This document shows, piece by piece, positions 47,463 through 55,787 of a stretch of 64,000 nt of DNA. Source of the stretch: Kangiella aquimarina DSM 16071 (GTDB lineage: Bacteria; Pseudomonadota; Gammaproteobacteria; Enterobacterales; Kangiellaceae); assembly GCF_000374105.1 (NCBI RefSeq), contig NZ_KB893650.1, forward strand, positions 738,862 through 802,861, read 5' to 3'. Every line of letters begins with the position of its first letter. Positions within the stretch are counted from its first letter, which is position 1. The notes below the pieces were generated by a model that was not told where the DNA came from, ran no database searches, and saw nothing but the letters and a program-made list of their open reading frames with translations. The position numbers and the translations under genes are program-made.

Positions 47463-49883
47463 ATGGGGAAAGGTAAAAGTCTGGTTAGCTTTTTTTTACT
47501 ACCACTAATCATAGGCTTGGCTTTGTTATGCGTGGTTGGCGCAGTTCTTTACTATTTGGGAATCCAGCAACCGCTGGAAACTCAGGCCAAACAATTAATT
47601 GGTTCGCAGATTGAAGAGCGTGCCGATCTCATCGAGCAAAAAATTAGTCAAATCCAGAAGACCATTTCCGTGGCGGCTCAAACAGGTGGGCAATCTGACG
47701 AAGCTCAACTGGTACGTGATATCAAATCATCTACTCCACAGATCGATCAGGTGCAGTTTTTTTCGCCTGAGGATTTGCAGGTCAACCTGGATAACAGACC
47801 GGTCATCACCCATGTCGTTGTTGATTTGCTCAGAAAAGCATTGGCAGGGGAGGACGTTCCTCCTGAACTGATATTGAATAAAGGGCAGGCGGATTATGTT
47901 GCTTTTGTACATAAGCTAAATGATCAGCGTGCATTAATGGCGACCGTTCAACCGAGTCAGATGGCTGGCCTTATGGGTGGAGCGGATCCTGGCACCTACT
48001 TTGAGCTGCGCCAAAGCTTTGCTGAATCCAATCACACTATTGCTTCCGCCGGAACCAACCCCGGAGCAGGCCAGCCGCTAGTCGTGTCTCCTGCATTTGG
48101 AGCAAACTGGACGGTTGCATTCTGGCAGGGAACCGGTAATTTTTTAGCGACTGCTGGTTTGCTACCCATTTTATTGATGCTGGGAGCTGTTATTGCATTA
48201 TTAATTGCTGCCTTGATGCCGATGGTTAGTTTGCAGCGATTATTAAATAAAGATGCTCGTGAGTTTATTCAAGGCATTAATGACCAGCACATGCCTAATC
48301 ATTTTAGCCTCAAGTTTTTTAACGATATGGCTTCAAGCTATCGTAGAGTAGTTGGCTTAAAGGAGCCTGTTGCGCCATCTCAAAGTGCTGAAGAGATTGA
48401 AGAAAGTGGCCTGCAGGTTGAGGATGATGCCAGTGATGACAACGAGACGAGTGTATCTGCTACGAAGACAGTAGCAAGTTCTGGTCAATTCGATCTTGAA
48501 ACCATCAGCCATTCAATCAGTGCCGATATATTCCGAGAGTATGATGTGCGCGGGCGTGTCGATAAAGATTTTGACGCTGGCGTTGTTTATGCCCTCGGCT
48601 TAGCAATTGGTAGCGAAGCTTATGGTAGAGGTGAGCAGAAAGTGGTGGTCGCCAGAGATGGTCGGATTTCCAGCCCAGAGCTACATGAGGCGCTCAAACA
48701 GGGACTGGTGGACAGTGGCCGAGATGTTATTGATTTAGGCATGGTACCTACTCCACTACTGTATTTCGCGACGCATAAGCTGGATACTCACTCTGGAGTA
48801 ATGCTAACCGGAAGCCATAATCCAACTAATCATAATGGTTTGAAAGTTGTGTTAGCCGGTGAAACCATTCATGGCAAAGATGTAAAGACGCTTTATACAC
48901 GAATCCGTGAGCAGGACTTCCTGAGCGGTCATGGTCAGATAACGGATTATCAAATAGAGCAACAATATCTTGAAGAAGTTGCCTCTAATATCAAAGTGGA
49001 TAAACCACTAAAAATTGTTATTGATAGTGGTAATGGTGTGACAGGAAATATAGCCCCTCGTCTGTTTCAGGCTCTGGGCTGTGATGTTATTGGCTTACAT
49101 ACCAAGATCGATGGAAATTTCCCGAATCATCATCCCGATCCAAATCATGCCAAGAATCTGCAAGATGTGATTGCAATGGTATTGCAGGAGAAGGCTGATG
49201 TTGGTTTGGCTTTTGATGGAGACGGTGATCGTCTCGGGGTGATTGACAACCAAGGCAATGTTATCTGGACAGATCGGTTAATGATGTTACTGGCAATGGA
49301 TATTCTATCGCGCAAAAACGGTGCTGAAATCGTGTATGACGTTAAGTGTACCCGTCACTTGCCAGACATGATTAAAAAGCATGGTGGTCATCCAATTATC
49401 TGGAAAACGGGTCATTCTTTAATGAAGGCCAAAATGCAGGAAACTGGTGCCCAACTGGGTGGCGAGGGAAGTGGTCATATTTATTTCAAAGAGCGCTGGT
49501 ATGGTTTTGATGATGCGCTGTATGCTGCGGGTCGTTTATTGGAGATATTGGGTAAGGATCCACGCTCCTTGGCTGAAATCTTTGAACAGCTACCTCAAAG
49601 TCTGGAAACTGAAGAAATTAATGTCCCGGTTGCAGATAAAATCAAATTCAAATTGATTGAGGTACTTATTAAAAAAGGTCAGTTTGGTGACGGCAAGGTT
49701 TCAACGATAGACGGAATCAGAGTAGAGTACCCGGATCGTTGGTTATTGGCACGGGCTTCAAATACCACGCCAAGTATTGTGGTTAAGTTCGAGGCTGACT
49801 CAAGTGAAGCATTGGAGCAAGTCAAGACGCTGCTGAGGGAGCAGTTATTGGCAATAGCACCTAAGTTAAAAGTAAATTTTTAA
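47463..49883 (+). CDS. algC: Membrane-anchored phosphomannomutase/phosphoglucomutase (AlgC, long form)
   Basis: Interconverts hexose 6- and 1-phosphates for exopolysaccharide and LPS precursors. The catalytic core (about 357-806) has the phosphoserine in MLTGSHNPTNHNGLK (about 451), a metal loop DGDGDR (about 585) and sugar-binding GGEGSGHIYF. It is preceded by about 350 extra residues: a membrane helix (about 9-30), an extracytoplasmic domain (about 35-225), a second helix (about 232-256) and an acidic linker. This long form occurs in Pseudomonas and relatives. The periplasmic part looks like a sensor or localisation module. Confidence 0.95.
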   Translation: MGKGKSLVSFFLLPLIIGLALLCVVGAVLYYLGIQQPLETQAKQLIGSQIEERADLIEQKISQIQKTISVAAQTGGQSDEAQLVRDIKSSTPQIDQVQFFSPEDLQVNLDNRPVITHVVVDLLRKALAGEDVPPELILNKGQADYVAFVHKLNDQRALMATVQPSQMAGLMGGADPGTYFELRQSFAESNHTIASAGTNPGAGQPLVVSPAFGANWTVAFWQGTGNFLATAGLLPILLMLGAVIALLIAALMPMVSLQRLLNKDAREFIQGINDQHMPNHFSLKFFNDMASSYRRVVGLKEPVAPSQSAEEIEESGLQVEDDASDDNETSVSATKTVASSGQFDLETISHSISADIFREYDVRGRVDKDFDAGVVYALGLAIGSEAYGRGEQKVVVARDGRISSPELHEALKQGLVDSGRDVIDLGMVPTPLLYFATHKLDTHSGVMLTGSHNPTNHNGLKVVLAGETIHGKDVKTLYTRIREQDFLSGHGQITDYQIEQQYLEEVASNIKVDKPLKIVIDSGNGVTGNIAPRLFQALGCDVIGLHTKIDGNFPNHHPDPNHAKNLQDVIAMVLQEKADVGLAFDGDGDRLGVIDNQGNVIWTDRLMMLLAMDILSRKNGAEIVYDVKCTRHLPDMIKKHGGHPIIWKTGHSLMKAKMQETGAQLGGEGSGHIYFKERWYGFDDALYAAGRLLEILGKDPRSLAEIFEQLPQSLETEEINVPVADKIKFKLIEVLIKKGQFGDGKVSTIDGIRVEYPDRWLLARASNTTPSIVVKFEADSSEALEQVKTLLREQLLAIAPKLKVNF

Positions 49884-49915
49884 ATTAAAAAATAAGTTGG
49901 AAAATTGAGAGTATT

Positions 49916-50509
49916 ATGACAACCAAAAAGAATACAAAGCGCAAAGAAGAAATCTTGCAAGCTTTGGCCTTAATGTTGGAAAAAGGTCCCGGGGAGCGAA
50001 TTACGACCGCAAAGTTGGCACAGGAAGTGGGTGTTTCAGAAGCGGCCTTATATCGACACTTTCCAAGCAAGGCTCGGATGTTTGAGGGGCTGATTGAATT
50101 TACTGAAGAGGCCTTGTTCTCACGTATTAATCGGATAGCAAAAGAGCAGGAAGATATTAGAGAGCAGTGCTTCCAGATCATGACGCTGGTTCTAACCTTT
50201 GCCAGCAAGAATCCAGGTATTTGTCGCTTGTTAACAGGAGAGGCATTGGCTGGTGAAAATGAGCGTTTAAGAGGCCGCATTAGTCAGTTGTTTAATCGTA
50301 TCGAAACCCAACTGAAACAACAGCTCAGGCAGCATGAAGTGGCAGTGAGTGGCAAATTTAATCCTGACGTAGCAAGCCGTGCCAATTTATTGATGGCTGT
50401 TGTCGAGGGCCGAATTCAGCAATATGTACGCACAGATTTTCTGCAGTCGCCATTAGCAAGCTGGGACCAGCAATGGCCCCTGCTCAATAATATGGTTTCT
50501 CTAAACTAG
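49916..50509 (+). CDS. slmA: Nucleoid occlusion factor SlmA (TetR-like fold)
   Basis: A DNA-binding inhibitor of FtsZ assembly over the nucleoid. The 197 residues have a TetR-type helix-turn-helix with [23 protein letters not shown] (about residues 27-49), and the C-terminal region with [20 protein letters not shown] conserved in SlmA. Position after algC and near pyrE matches its usual neighbourhood (dut-slmA-pyrE in E. coli). The first methionine is used; the gene starts 33 bp after algC. Confidence 0.9.
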   Translation: MTTKKNTKRKEEILQALALMLEKGPGERITTAKLAQEVGVSEAALYRHFPSKARMFEGLIEFTEEALFSRINRIAKEQEDIREQCFQIMTLVLTFASKNPGICRLLTGEALAGENERLRGRISQLFNRIETQLKQQLRQHEVAVSGKFNPDVASRANLLMAVVEGRIQQYVRTDFLQSPLASWDQQWPLLNNMVSLN

Positions 50510-50520
50510 AAAAGAAATTG

Positions 50521-51486
50521 TTATAGAGATTCTCTTTCGGTCAGGTAGTCGACAAACTGGTTTTTGAGGTTTGTGACTTCCTGACTGGCACACAGCTTTT
50601 CACCGGCTTCTGAGCTATGACAGCTCACTTCCATGACGATTTGCATACTTTCATTCTCACCGGGTATGCGTGTGATTGACAATGAAATTTGATTTTCTGA
50701 CTGCGCTTTGCCTGTCACGATTAAGGTATCGGTAACAATTTCCAGTTTATTTGAGGCATTTTCATGGGCAAATATCTGGGTAAATTTCCATGCTTTGTCA
50801 CATGACCCTCGATCCGGACAGCTATAAACAGCACCGAGATTGGTCGCATCACCACCGCTACGATTTCGCTCGATTAGCTGTTGTGCCTGAAGCTCTTTAA
50901 AACGAACCAAGTCGCTCCGGAACTGTTGCTCAATACTTGTTATCTTTTCTTCGTAGCGAGATATTGAAGCGTTATTGGTTTGAATTTGTGACTTTGTTGC
51001 ATCTATCTCTTTAAGCGTGTTTGCAGGAACGGCTTTGCCCTGACGCTCGAAGTTTGCCGCACGATTTTGTAACTCCTGTAATTTATTGTTGAGGCTAGCG
51101 ATGTGTCCATTGAGAAGATCTATATTGGCTCTTAGAGCAGCCGTTTGGTTTTTCTCAGTACGTTTTATGTCTTCAATGGTTTTGTACTGACGCATTAAGA
51201 GAATATCGCGACGTCTTTCTTCCATTTGCTTTTTTCGCTGTGCTTCGAGTTGCTCTTCCTTGATACGGGCCGCTTCTTTTTCTTCGGACGTCATTTCTGG
51301 AGGGACAACTTCTAAAATACGTCCCTGCTCATTAATAACCTCGTAGCCTGCAATAACAGCCTCATCCGGCAAATAATCTTTGACGATAAGTCGTCCATCG
51401 TTATCTTTATAACGATAAAAGTTTTTGCCTAAAGCAGCTTGGCTTACAAGCAATAATGTGAGAACAAGAAGCAGTGATTTTTTCAT
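50521..51486 (-). CDS. Exported DUF4124-domain coiled-coil protein
   Basis: A 321-residue exported protein. A signal peptide (about 1-20, ending AALG) precedes a DUF4124 domain (KNFYRYKDNDGRLIVKDYLP, about 21-60), then a long coiled coil (about 70-215) rich in Glu, Lys, Gln and Arg, and a C-terminal beta-rich domain with four cysteines (YSCPDRGSCDKAW, VSCHSSEAGEKLC). Function is unknown. It follows pyrE on the same strand, 21 bp away, and is convergent with slmA. Confidence 0.75.
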   Translation of the reverse strand: MKKSLLLVLTLLLVSQAALGKNFYRYKDNDGRLIVKDYLPDEAVIAGYEVINEQGRILEVVPPEMTSEEKEAARIKEEQLEAQRKKQMEERRRDILLMRQYKTIEDIKRTEKNQTAALRANIDLLNGHIASLNNKLQELQNRAANFERQGKAVPANTLKEIDATKSQIQTNNASISRYEEKITSIEQQFRSDLVRFKELQAQQLIERNRSGGDATNLGAVYSCPDRGSCDKAWKFTQIFAHENASNKLEIVTDTLIVTGKAQSENQISLSITRIPGENESMQIVMEVSCHSSEAGEKLCASQEVTNLKNQFVDYLTERESL

Positions 51487-51507
51487 AAAGCTCCAATAAT
51501 TAATCGG

Positions 51508-52155
51508 TTAAGAAGAGACGCCGTATGTTTGACGATATGCCAGCACTTTATCATAGAAGTCGCCAAATTCTGTGTTCTGTTGCAGATAGTTCACTAGATC
51601 ATCCAGCTTGATGATTGAATAAACTGGTATACCGTAATCTCTCTCGACTTCTTGAACCGCCGAAAGTTCACCCTGTCCACGCTCCTGTCGGTCCAGGGCG
51701 ATAAGCACACCACAGGGCTCAGCACCGTTATTTTTTATGATATCAATTGATTCACGAATGGCCGTACCAGCAGAAATAACATCATCAATAATCAGCACTT
51801 TGCCGTGCAACGCACTACCCACAATATTACCGCCTTCTCCATGGTCTTTCTTCTCTTTGCGGTTAAAGCTGTAAGGCGTGTTGATGTTATGGTGTTCGGA
51901 TAGAGCTACCGATGCTGTGCTTACTAGCGGAATACCTTTATAAGCAGGACCAAACAGCAGATCAAACGCAATCTTATTTTCAACGATGGTTTGAGCGTAG
52001 CAACGGCCCAGCTGGGCAAGGTCATAGCCGCTATCAAATAATCCGGTATTGAAGAAATAAGGACTTTTACGACCACTTTTTAGAGTGAACTCACCAAATT
52101 TCAGAACATTCTTGCTAAGCGCCAGCTCAATAAATTGTTTTTGATAATCTTGCAT
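51508..52155 (-). CDS. pyrE: Orotate phosphoribosyltransferase
   Basis: Adds ribose 5-phosphate to orotate in pyrimidine synthesis. The 215 residues show [16 protein letters not shown], the PRPP-binding motif [17 protein letters not shown] and the flexible loop [11 protein letters not shown]. Its location near slmA is standard. The 137-bp upstream spacer presumably holds its promoter, though no attenuator is evident. Confidence 0.97.
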   Translation of the reverse strand: MQDYQKQFIELALSKNVLKFGEFTLKSGRKSPYFFNTGLFDSGYDLAQLGRCYAQTIVENKIAFDLLFGPAYKGIPLVSTASVALSEHHNINTPYSFNRKEKKDHGEGGNIVGSALHGKVLIIDDVISAGTAIRESIDIIKNNGAEPCGVLIALDRQERGQGELSAVQEVERDYGIPVYSIIKLDDLVNYLQQNTEFGDFYDKVLAYRQTYGVSS

Positions 52156-52292
52156 TGAGGTTGTATAGAAGGATAGTGGTTAATGTGAGCATGATAGCCC
52201 GTACCGATTTAAAAAAAAAGCATCGGTCAGCAAGAAGCTAGCATTGAAGCAGGGAGGAGAGGTACTTTAAGGGGATTAAGCAAGCGACGATA

Positions 52293-52586
52293 TTACACAA
52301 ATTCCAAGGCAATTTTTTCATCGTCAACGCGTACAACGCGCATTGCATGGAGAATCATTTTGCTTTCATCTTCGCCAAGAATACCTTCAATATGAACTTT
52401 CACTACATCGCCTGAATTGACTCTGTCGCCAAGGTTATTCTTGATTAATACACCGCCCTCTGAAATATCGAGGCTTTCAGTTAAAAACACTTGCGAGTCA
52501 TGCTGACGAACTGCGACAGGCAGGTGAACGGTTACGCGGCAAAAACGACGTGCATCTTCCATATACGATACTGTGTTAGATTTCAT
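52293..52586 (-). CDS. PilZ-domain protein (predicted cyclic-di-GMP receptor)
   Basis: About 97 residues from the ATG at 52586, preceded by AAGGA about 8 bp ahead. The upstream frame is open to 52655 but adds an unlikely N-terminus. The cyclic-di-GMP motif RRFCRV (an RxxxR-like site) is followed by the second motif region ESLDISEGGVLIKN (D/NxSxxG). It probably acts as a small cytoplasmic receptor. It follows rsmA on the same strand. Type IV pilus motility, encoded in this window, is a possible target, but that is inference. Confidence 0.85.
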   Translation of the reverse strand: MKSNTVSYMEDARRFCRVTVHLPVAVRQHDSQVFLTESLDISEGGVLIKNNLGDRVNSGDVVKVHIEGILGEDESKMILHAMRVVRVDDEKIALEFV

Positions 52587-52676
52587 ACCCATATCCTTGA
52601 GTGATTTCCATGAAATTCCATGATAATTAAAGAAGCCAGTAGTGTAAAGGGGCAAAATCGTTGGTCAAACAAGCAC

Positions 52677-53486
52677 TTAATCCGCTTGATTTTGTTCAAC
52701 TTTTCGACAGATATCAACAAACTGGGCCAATGATAGCTGCTCTGCTCGCTCGCTAGGCTTAATACCAAGTTGTTCCAGTCCCGCTTCATCAATGAAGTTT
52801 TTCAGGCTGTTACGTAAGGTTTTACGGCGTTGTCCGAAGGCAGCCGTAACTATCTGATTGAGTAGCTTCTCATCCTTAACTGGACTCGGAAGTGTGCTGT
52901 AGGGCTGCAGGCGTACAATCGCCGACTCAACTTTTGGCGGTGGCTGGAAAGCACCGGGAGGGACTAAAAACAGCATGTCTGCCTGGCAATAATATTGAGT
53001 CATAACGCTAAGGCGACCATATGAGCTGGTGCCAGGTTGAGCACAGATCCGTTCGACCACTTCCTTCTGAAGCATGAAGTACATGTCCTTGATGCTTTGA
53101 CGTTGGTTGAGCAGATGAAATATCAGAGGGGTCGAAATATTGTAGGGTAAATTACCGACAACTCTGATCTGTTGATTACCGGCCAGCTGCCCGAAATCGA
53201 ACTTAAGGGCATCACCGTGGTGGATAGTGAAGTTCTCACGGCTTGCAAATTTCTGCTCCAGACGAGGAATGAGGTCTCTATCCAGCTCCACAACGTGTAG
53301 CTCGGCAACCTTATCCACCAAGTGCTCGGTGATAGCGCCAAGCCCCGGGCCAATTTCAACCAGTCGATCATCTGACTGAGCAGCAACCGACTCTACAATA
53401 CGTTGAATATAGTGGTTATCGGATAGGAAATTCTGACCGAAACGTTTGCGGGCCTGATGACCCTGGACCATACGAGATTTTGACAT
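52677..53486 (-). CDS. rsmA: 16S rRNA (adenine1518/1519-N6)-dimethyltransferase RsmA/KsgA
   Basis: Dimethylates two adenosines in the 3' hairpin of 16S rRNA during small-subunit assembly. The 269 residues begin with RKRFGQNFLSDNHYIQRI, the SAM motif is VEIGPGLGAIT and the catalytic motif IV is NLPYNISTPLIF. It lies 20 bp after pdxA, the order seen in E. coli (lptD-surA-pdxA-rsmA). The apaG-apaH genes that often follow are absent. Confidence 0.97.
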   Translation of the reverse strand: MSKSRMVQGHQARKRFGQNFLSDNHYIQRIVESVAAQSDDRLVEIGPGLGAITEHLVDKVAELHVVELDRDLIPRLEQKFASRENFTIHHGDALKFDFGQLAGNQQIRVVGNLPYNISTPLIFHLLNQRQSIKDMYFMLQKEVVERICAQPGTSSYGRLSVMTQYYCQADMLFLVPPGAFQPPPKVESAIVRLQPYSTLPSPVKDEKLLNQIVTAAFGQRRKTLRNSLKNFIDEAGLEQLGIKPSERAEQLSLAQFVDICRKVEQNQAD

Positions 53487-53505
53487 GAGCTAGTAACTTA
53501 AGTGG

Positions 53506-54504
53506 TTAGTTCGATTTACTGTTACGAATCAATTGTTGGGTGAATTGTAGCGCATATTGCATGCTACCGATATCAGCAAGGTTCTTGCCAGCGATATCCA
53601 AACCGGTGCCATGATCAACCGATGTGCGAATGTAGGGCAGCCCAAGGGTTAGATTGATAGCCTTGCCAAACCCTTTATATTTTAGCGTAGGCAGCCCCTG
53701 GTCGTGATACATAGCAAGCACTGTATCGACCTGCTGCAAAAATTTGGGCTGGAATGCAGTATCAGCCGGCACTGGGCCGATCAATTCTGCATTAACCTCT
53801 GACCTCAATCGCTCGAGAGTAGGAATAATGGTTTCGATTTCTTCACTTCCCAGATGACCATCTTCGCCTGCATGTGGATTGAGTCCGCATACCAGAATCT
53901 TAGGTCGCTCAAGAGCAAATTTGCTTTGTAGATCCTGTATTAAAATCCGAATTATCTGTTGTAGCAGTTGTGGTGTGATGGCCTCAGGAACGGCTTTTAG
54001 CGGTAGATGAGTTGTAGCTAGAGCCACTCTCAGTCCTTCGGTTGCTAACATCATGACCACTTTATCTACATTGCTTTTCTCTGCAAAGAATTCCGTATGG
54101 CCGGTGAAAGCTAATCCTGCCTCGTTAATGATTCCTTTGTGAACAGGCCCTGTCAGGATTGCATCCACGGCTTTATCCTCGGACAGCTGATGGGCAATCT
54201 CCAATGTCCTGATAACATATCGTGCATTGGCCTGATTAAGACGGCCAGCAGTGGCGGGCGTTTCCAGTTCAACAGGAACGACCCATAGGTGTCCTTGCTG
54301 ATGAGTTGCAGGGGATTGCTTAGAGTCAAACTCTGTTAATGTCAGAGGAAGTTGCAGTTGTTGGGCGGTTTCTTTAAGTAAGGAAGGTGAGGCGCAGACG
54401 ATAAGTTGATCAGAATAATCCAGCTGCGCCAGTTTGATAACAATTTCAGGTCCAATTCCGGCAGGCTCACCTGCCGTAATCAGAATTCTTGCAGGTTTTA
54501 TCAA
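53506..54504 (-). CDS. pdxA: 4-hydroxythreonine-4-phosphate dehydrogenase PdxA, TTG start
   Basis: An NAD-dependent enzyme of pyridoxal phosphate synthesis. The 332 residues contain GEPAGIGPEI at the N-terminus and metal-binding His residues in LTGPVHKGIINEAG, AMYHDQGLPTLKYKG and RTSVDHGTGLDIAG. The start is a TTG that overlaps the surA stop (TTGA), so translation is likely coupled to surA. Confidence 0.96.
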   Translation of the reverse strand: MIKPARILITAGEPAGIGPEIVIKLAQLDYSDQLIVCASPSLLKETAQQLQLPLTLTEFDSKQSPATHQQGHLWVVPVELETPATAGRLNQANARYVIRTLEIAHQLSEDKAVDAILTGPVHKGIINEAGLAFTGHTEFFAEKSNVDKVVMMLATEGLRVALATTHLPLKAVPEAITPQLLQQIIRILIQDLQSKFALERPKILVCGLNPHAGEDGHLGSEEIETIIPTLERLRSEVNAELIGPVPADTAFQPKFLQQVDTVLAMYHDQGLPTLKYKGFGKAINLTLGLPYIRTSVDHGTGLDIAGKNLADIGSMQYALQFTQQLIRNSKSN

Positions 54505-55784
54505 GCGTCTTCTTCCACGATTTTCTTCACGTAAGCTTCGTCACGTAACTCGCGAATCCAGTTTTCAACTTCTTCACCAAATTTACGTTGTTGAAGGATC
54601 CGTAATGCTTGTTGACGTTTCATGGCATCGGTCTGGTCATCGGTGCGACGGCCTAATAGTTGAACGATATGCCAGCCAAAGCTTGACTGGAATGGTTCAC
54701 TGATTTCATTAACTTCAAGGTTCGCCAGGGTCTGCTCAAAAACAGGATCATAAACGCCAAGATTATTCCAGCCTAGGTCACCGCCTAGCTTGGCAGAACC
54801 TGGGTCATCAGAATGTTTCTTGGCTTCTTCGGCAAAGTCCGCGTCCCCAGCAAGCACTCGTTGACGAATATTGGAAAGCTGCTGTTTGGCGTCAGCTTCA
54901 GTAGTAATCGCGTCTGGGCGAATCAGGATATGTCGTGCATTAGTTTGTTGAACCAAGTGTTGTTGGTCACCACGCTTATCCTTGATTTTAAGAACGTGGA
55001 AACCCGATGGGCTGCGAATTGGTTGAGACACTTCTCCTTTTCGAAGAAAGCTAACAACATTGGCAAATAAGGTTGGCATGGTGCTTTCAGTGCGCCAGCC
55101 AAAATCCCCACCTTCAGCTGCATCTGGGCTACTAGAAACTGCTTTAGCTGTTTCAGCAAAGTCAGCACCAGCCTTTAGCTCTTTGATGACTGACAATGCT
55201 TTCTGTTTCGCTTGGCTTTCGGTCTGCTCATCTGCATTTTCAGGGACTGCGATCAGGATATGCCCAAGGTTATATTCGACCTGGTTCTGAGCATTCATTG
55301 ATTGAATCAATGAATCAATTTCTTTATCGCTAATTTTTATTCGACGAGCAACTAAAGCATCTCGTAACTGGCCCGTTAAAATTTCCTTACGGAGATCATT
55401 GAGGAATAACTCGTATGAAATACCTTGTTGTGCAAGGCTAAGACGGAATTCTTCGAGTGACATACCACTGTTTTTCGCTACTTGGTTCGCGTACTGCTGT
55501 AATTCAGCCGGCTGGATTTGCATGCCGGAGCGAAGAGCTATCTGGTATTGCAGGTTCTGAATAATCAGTTGCTCAAGTAGTTCTTTTCTGAGCACATCTT
55601 CTGGTGGTAGCTGGCCACCGCGAGAACGGATCTGTTGTTTGGCTTGGACAATTTTGCGATCGAGCTCGCTCTGTAGGATGACGTCTTCATCCACATGCGC
55701 AATAACTTTATCAATAACTTCTGCCTGAAGTGAAAATGCTGCAAGGCATAAAGTAAAACCAACTAATGCTTTTTTTAAAATCAT
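54501..55784 (-). CDS. surA: Periplasmic chaperone/peptidyl-prolyl isomerase SurA
   Basis: Folds outer-membrane beta-barrel proteins, including LptD encoded just upstream. The 427 residues have a signal peptide (about 1-21, ending SLQA), an N-terminal helical chaperone domain (about 22-165) and two parvulin domains (about 170-270 and 282-385, each with GGDFGW or GGDLGW and the FHVLKI or WHIVQL region). It begins 3 bp after lptD. Confidence 0.96.
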   Translation of the reverse strand: MILKKALVGFTLCLAAFSLQAEVIDKVIAHVDEDVILQSELDRKIVQAKQQIRSRGGQLPPEDVLRKELLEQLIIQNLQYQIALRSGMQIQPAELQQYANQVAKNSGMSLEEFRLSLAQQGISYELFLNDLRKEILTGQLRDALVARRIKISDKEIDSLIQSMNAQNQVEYNLGHILIAVPENADEQTESQAKQKALSVIKELKAGADFAETAKAVSSSPDAAEGGDFGWRTESTMPTLFANVVSFLRKGEVSQPIRSPSGFHVLKIKDKRGDQQHLVQQTNARHILIRPDAITTEADAKQQLSNIRQRVLAGDADFAEEAKKHSDDPGSAKLGGDLGWNNLGVYDPVFEQTLANLEVNEISEPFQSSFGWHIVQLLGRRTDDQTDAMKRQQALRILQQRKFGEEVENWIRELRDEAYVKKIVEEDA

Positions 55785-55787
55785 AGA

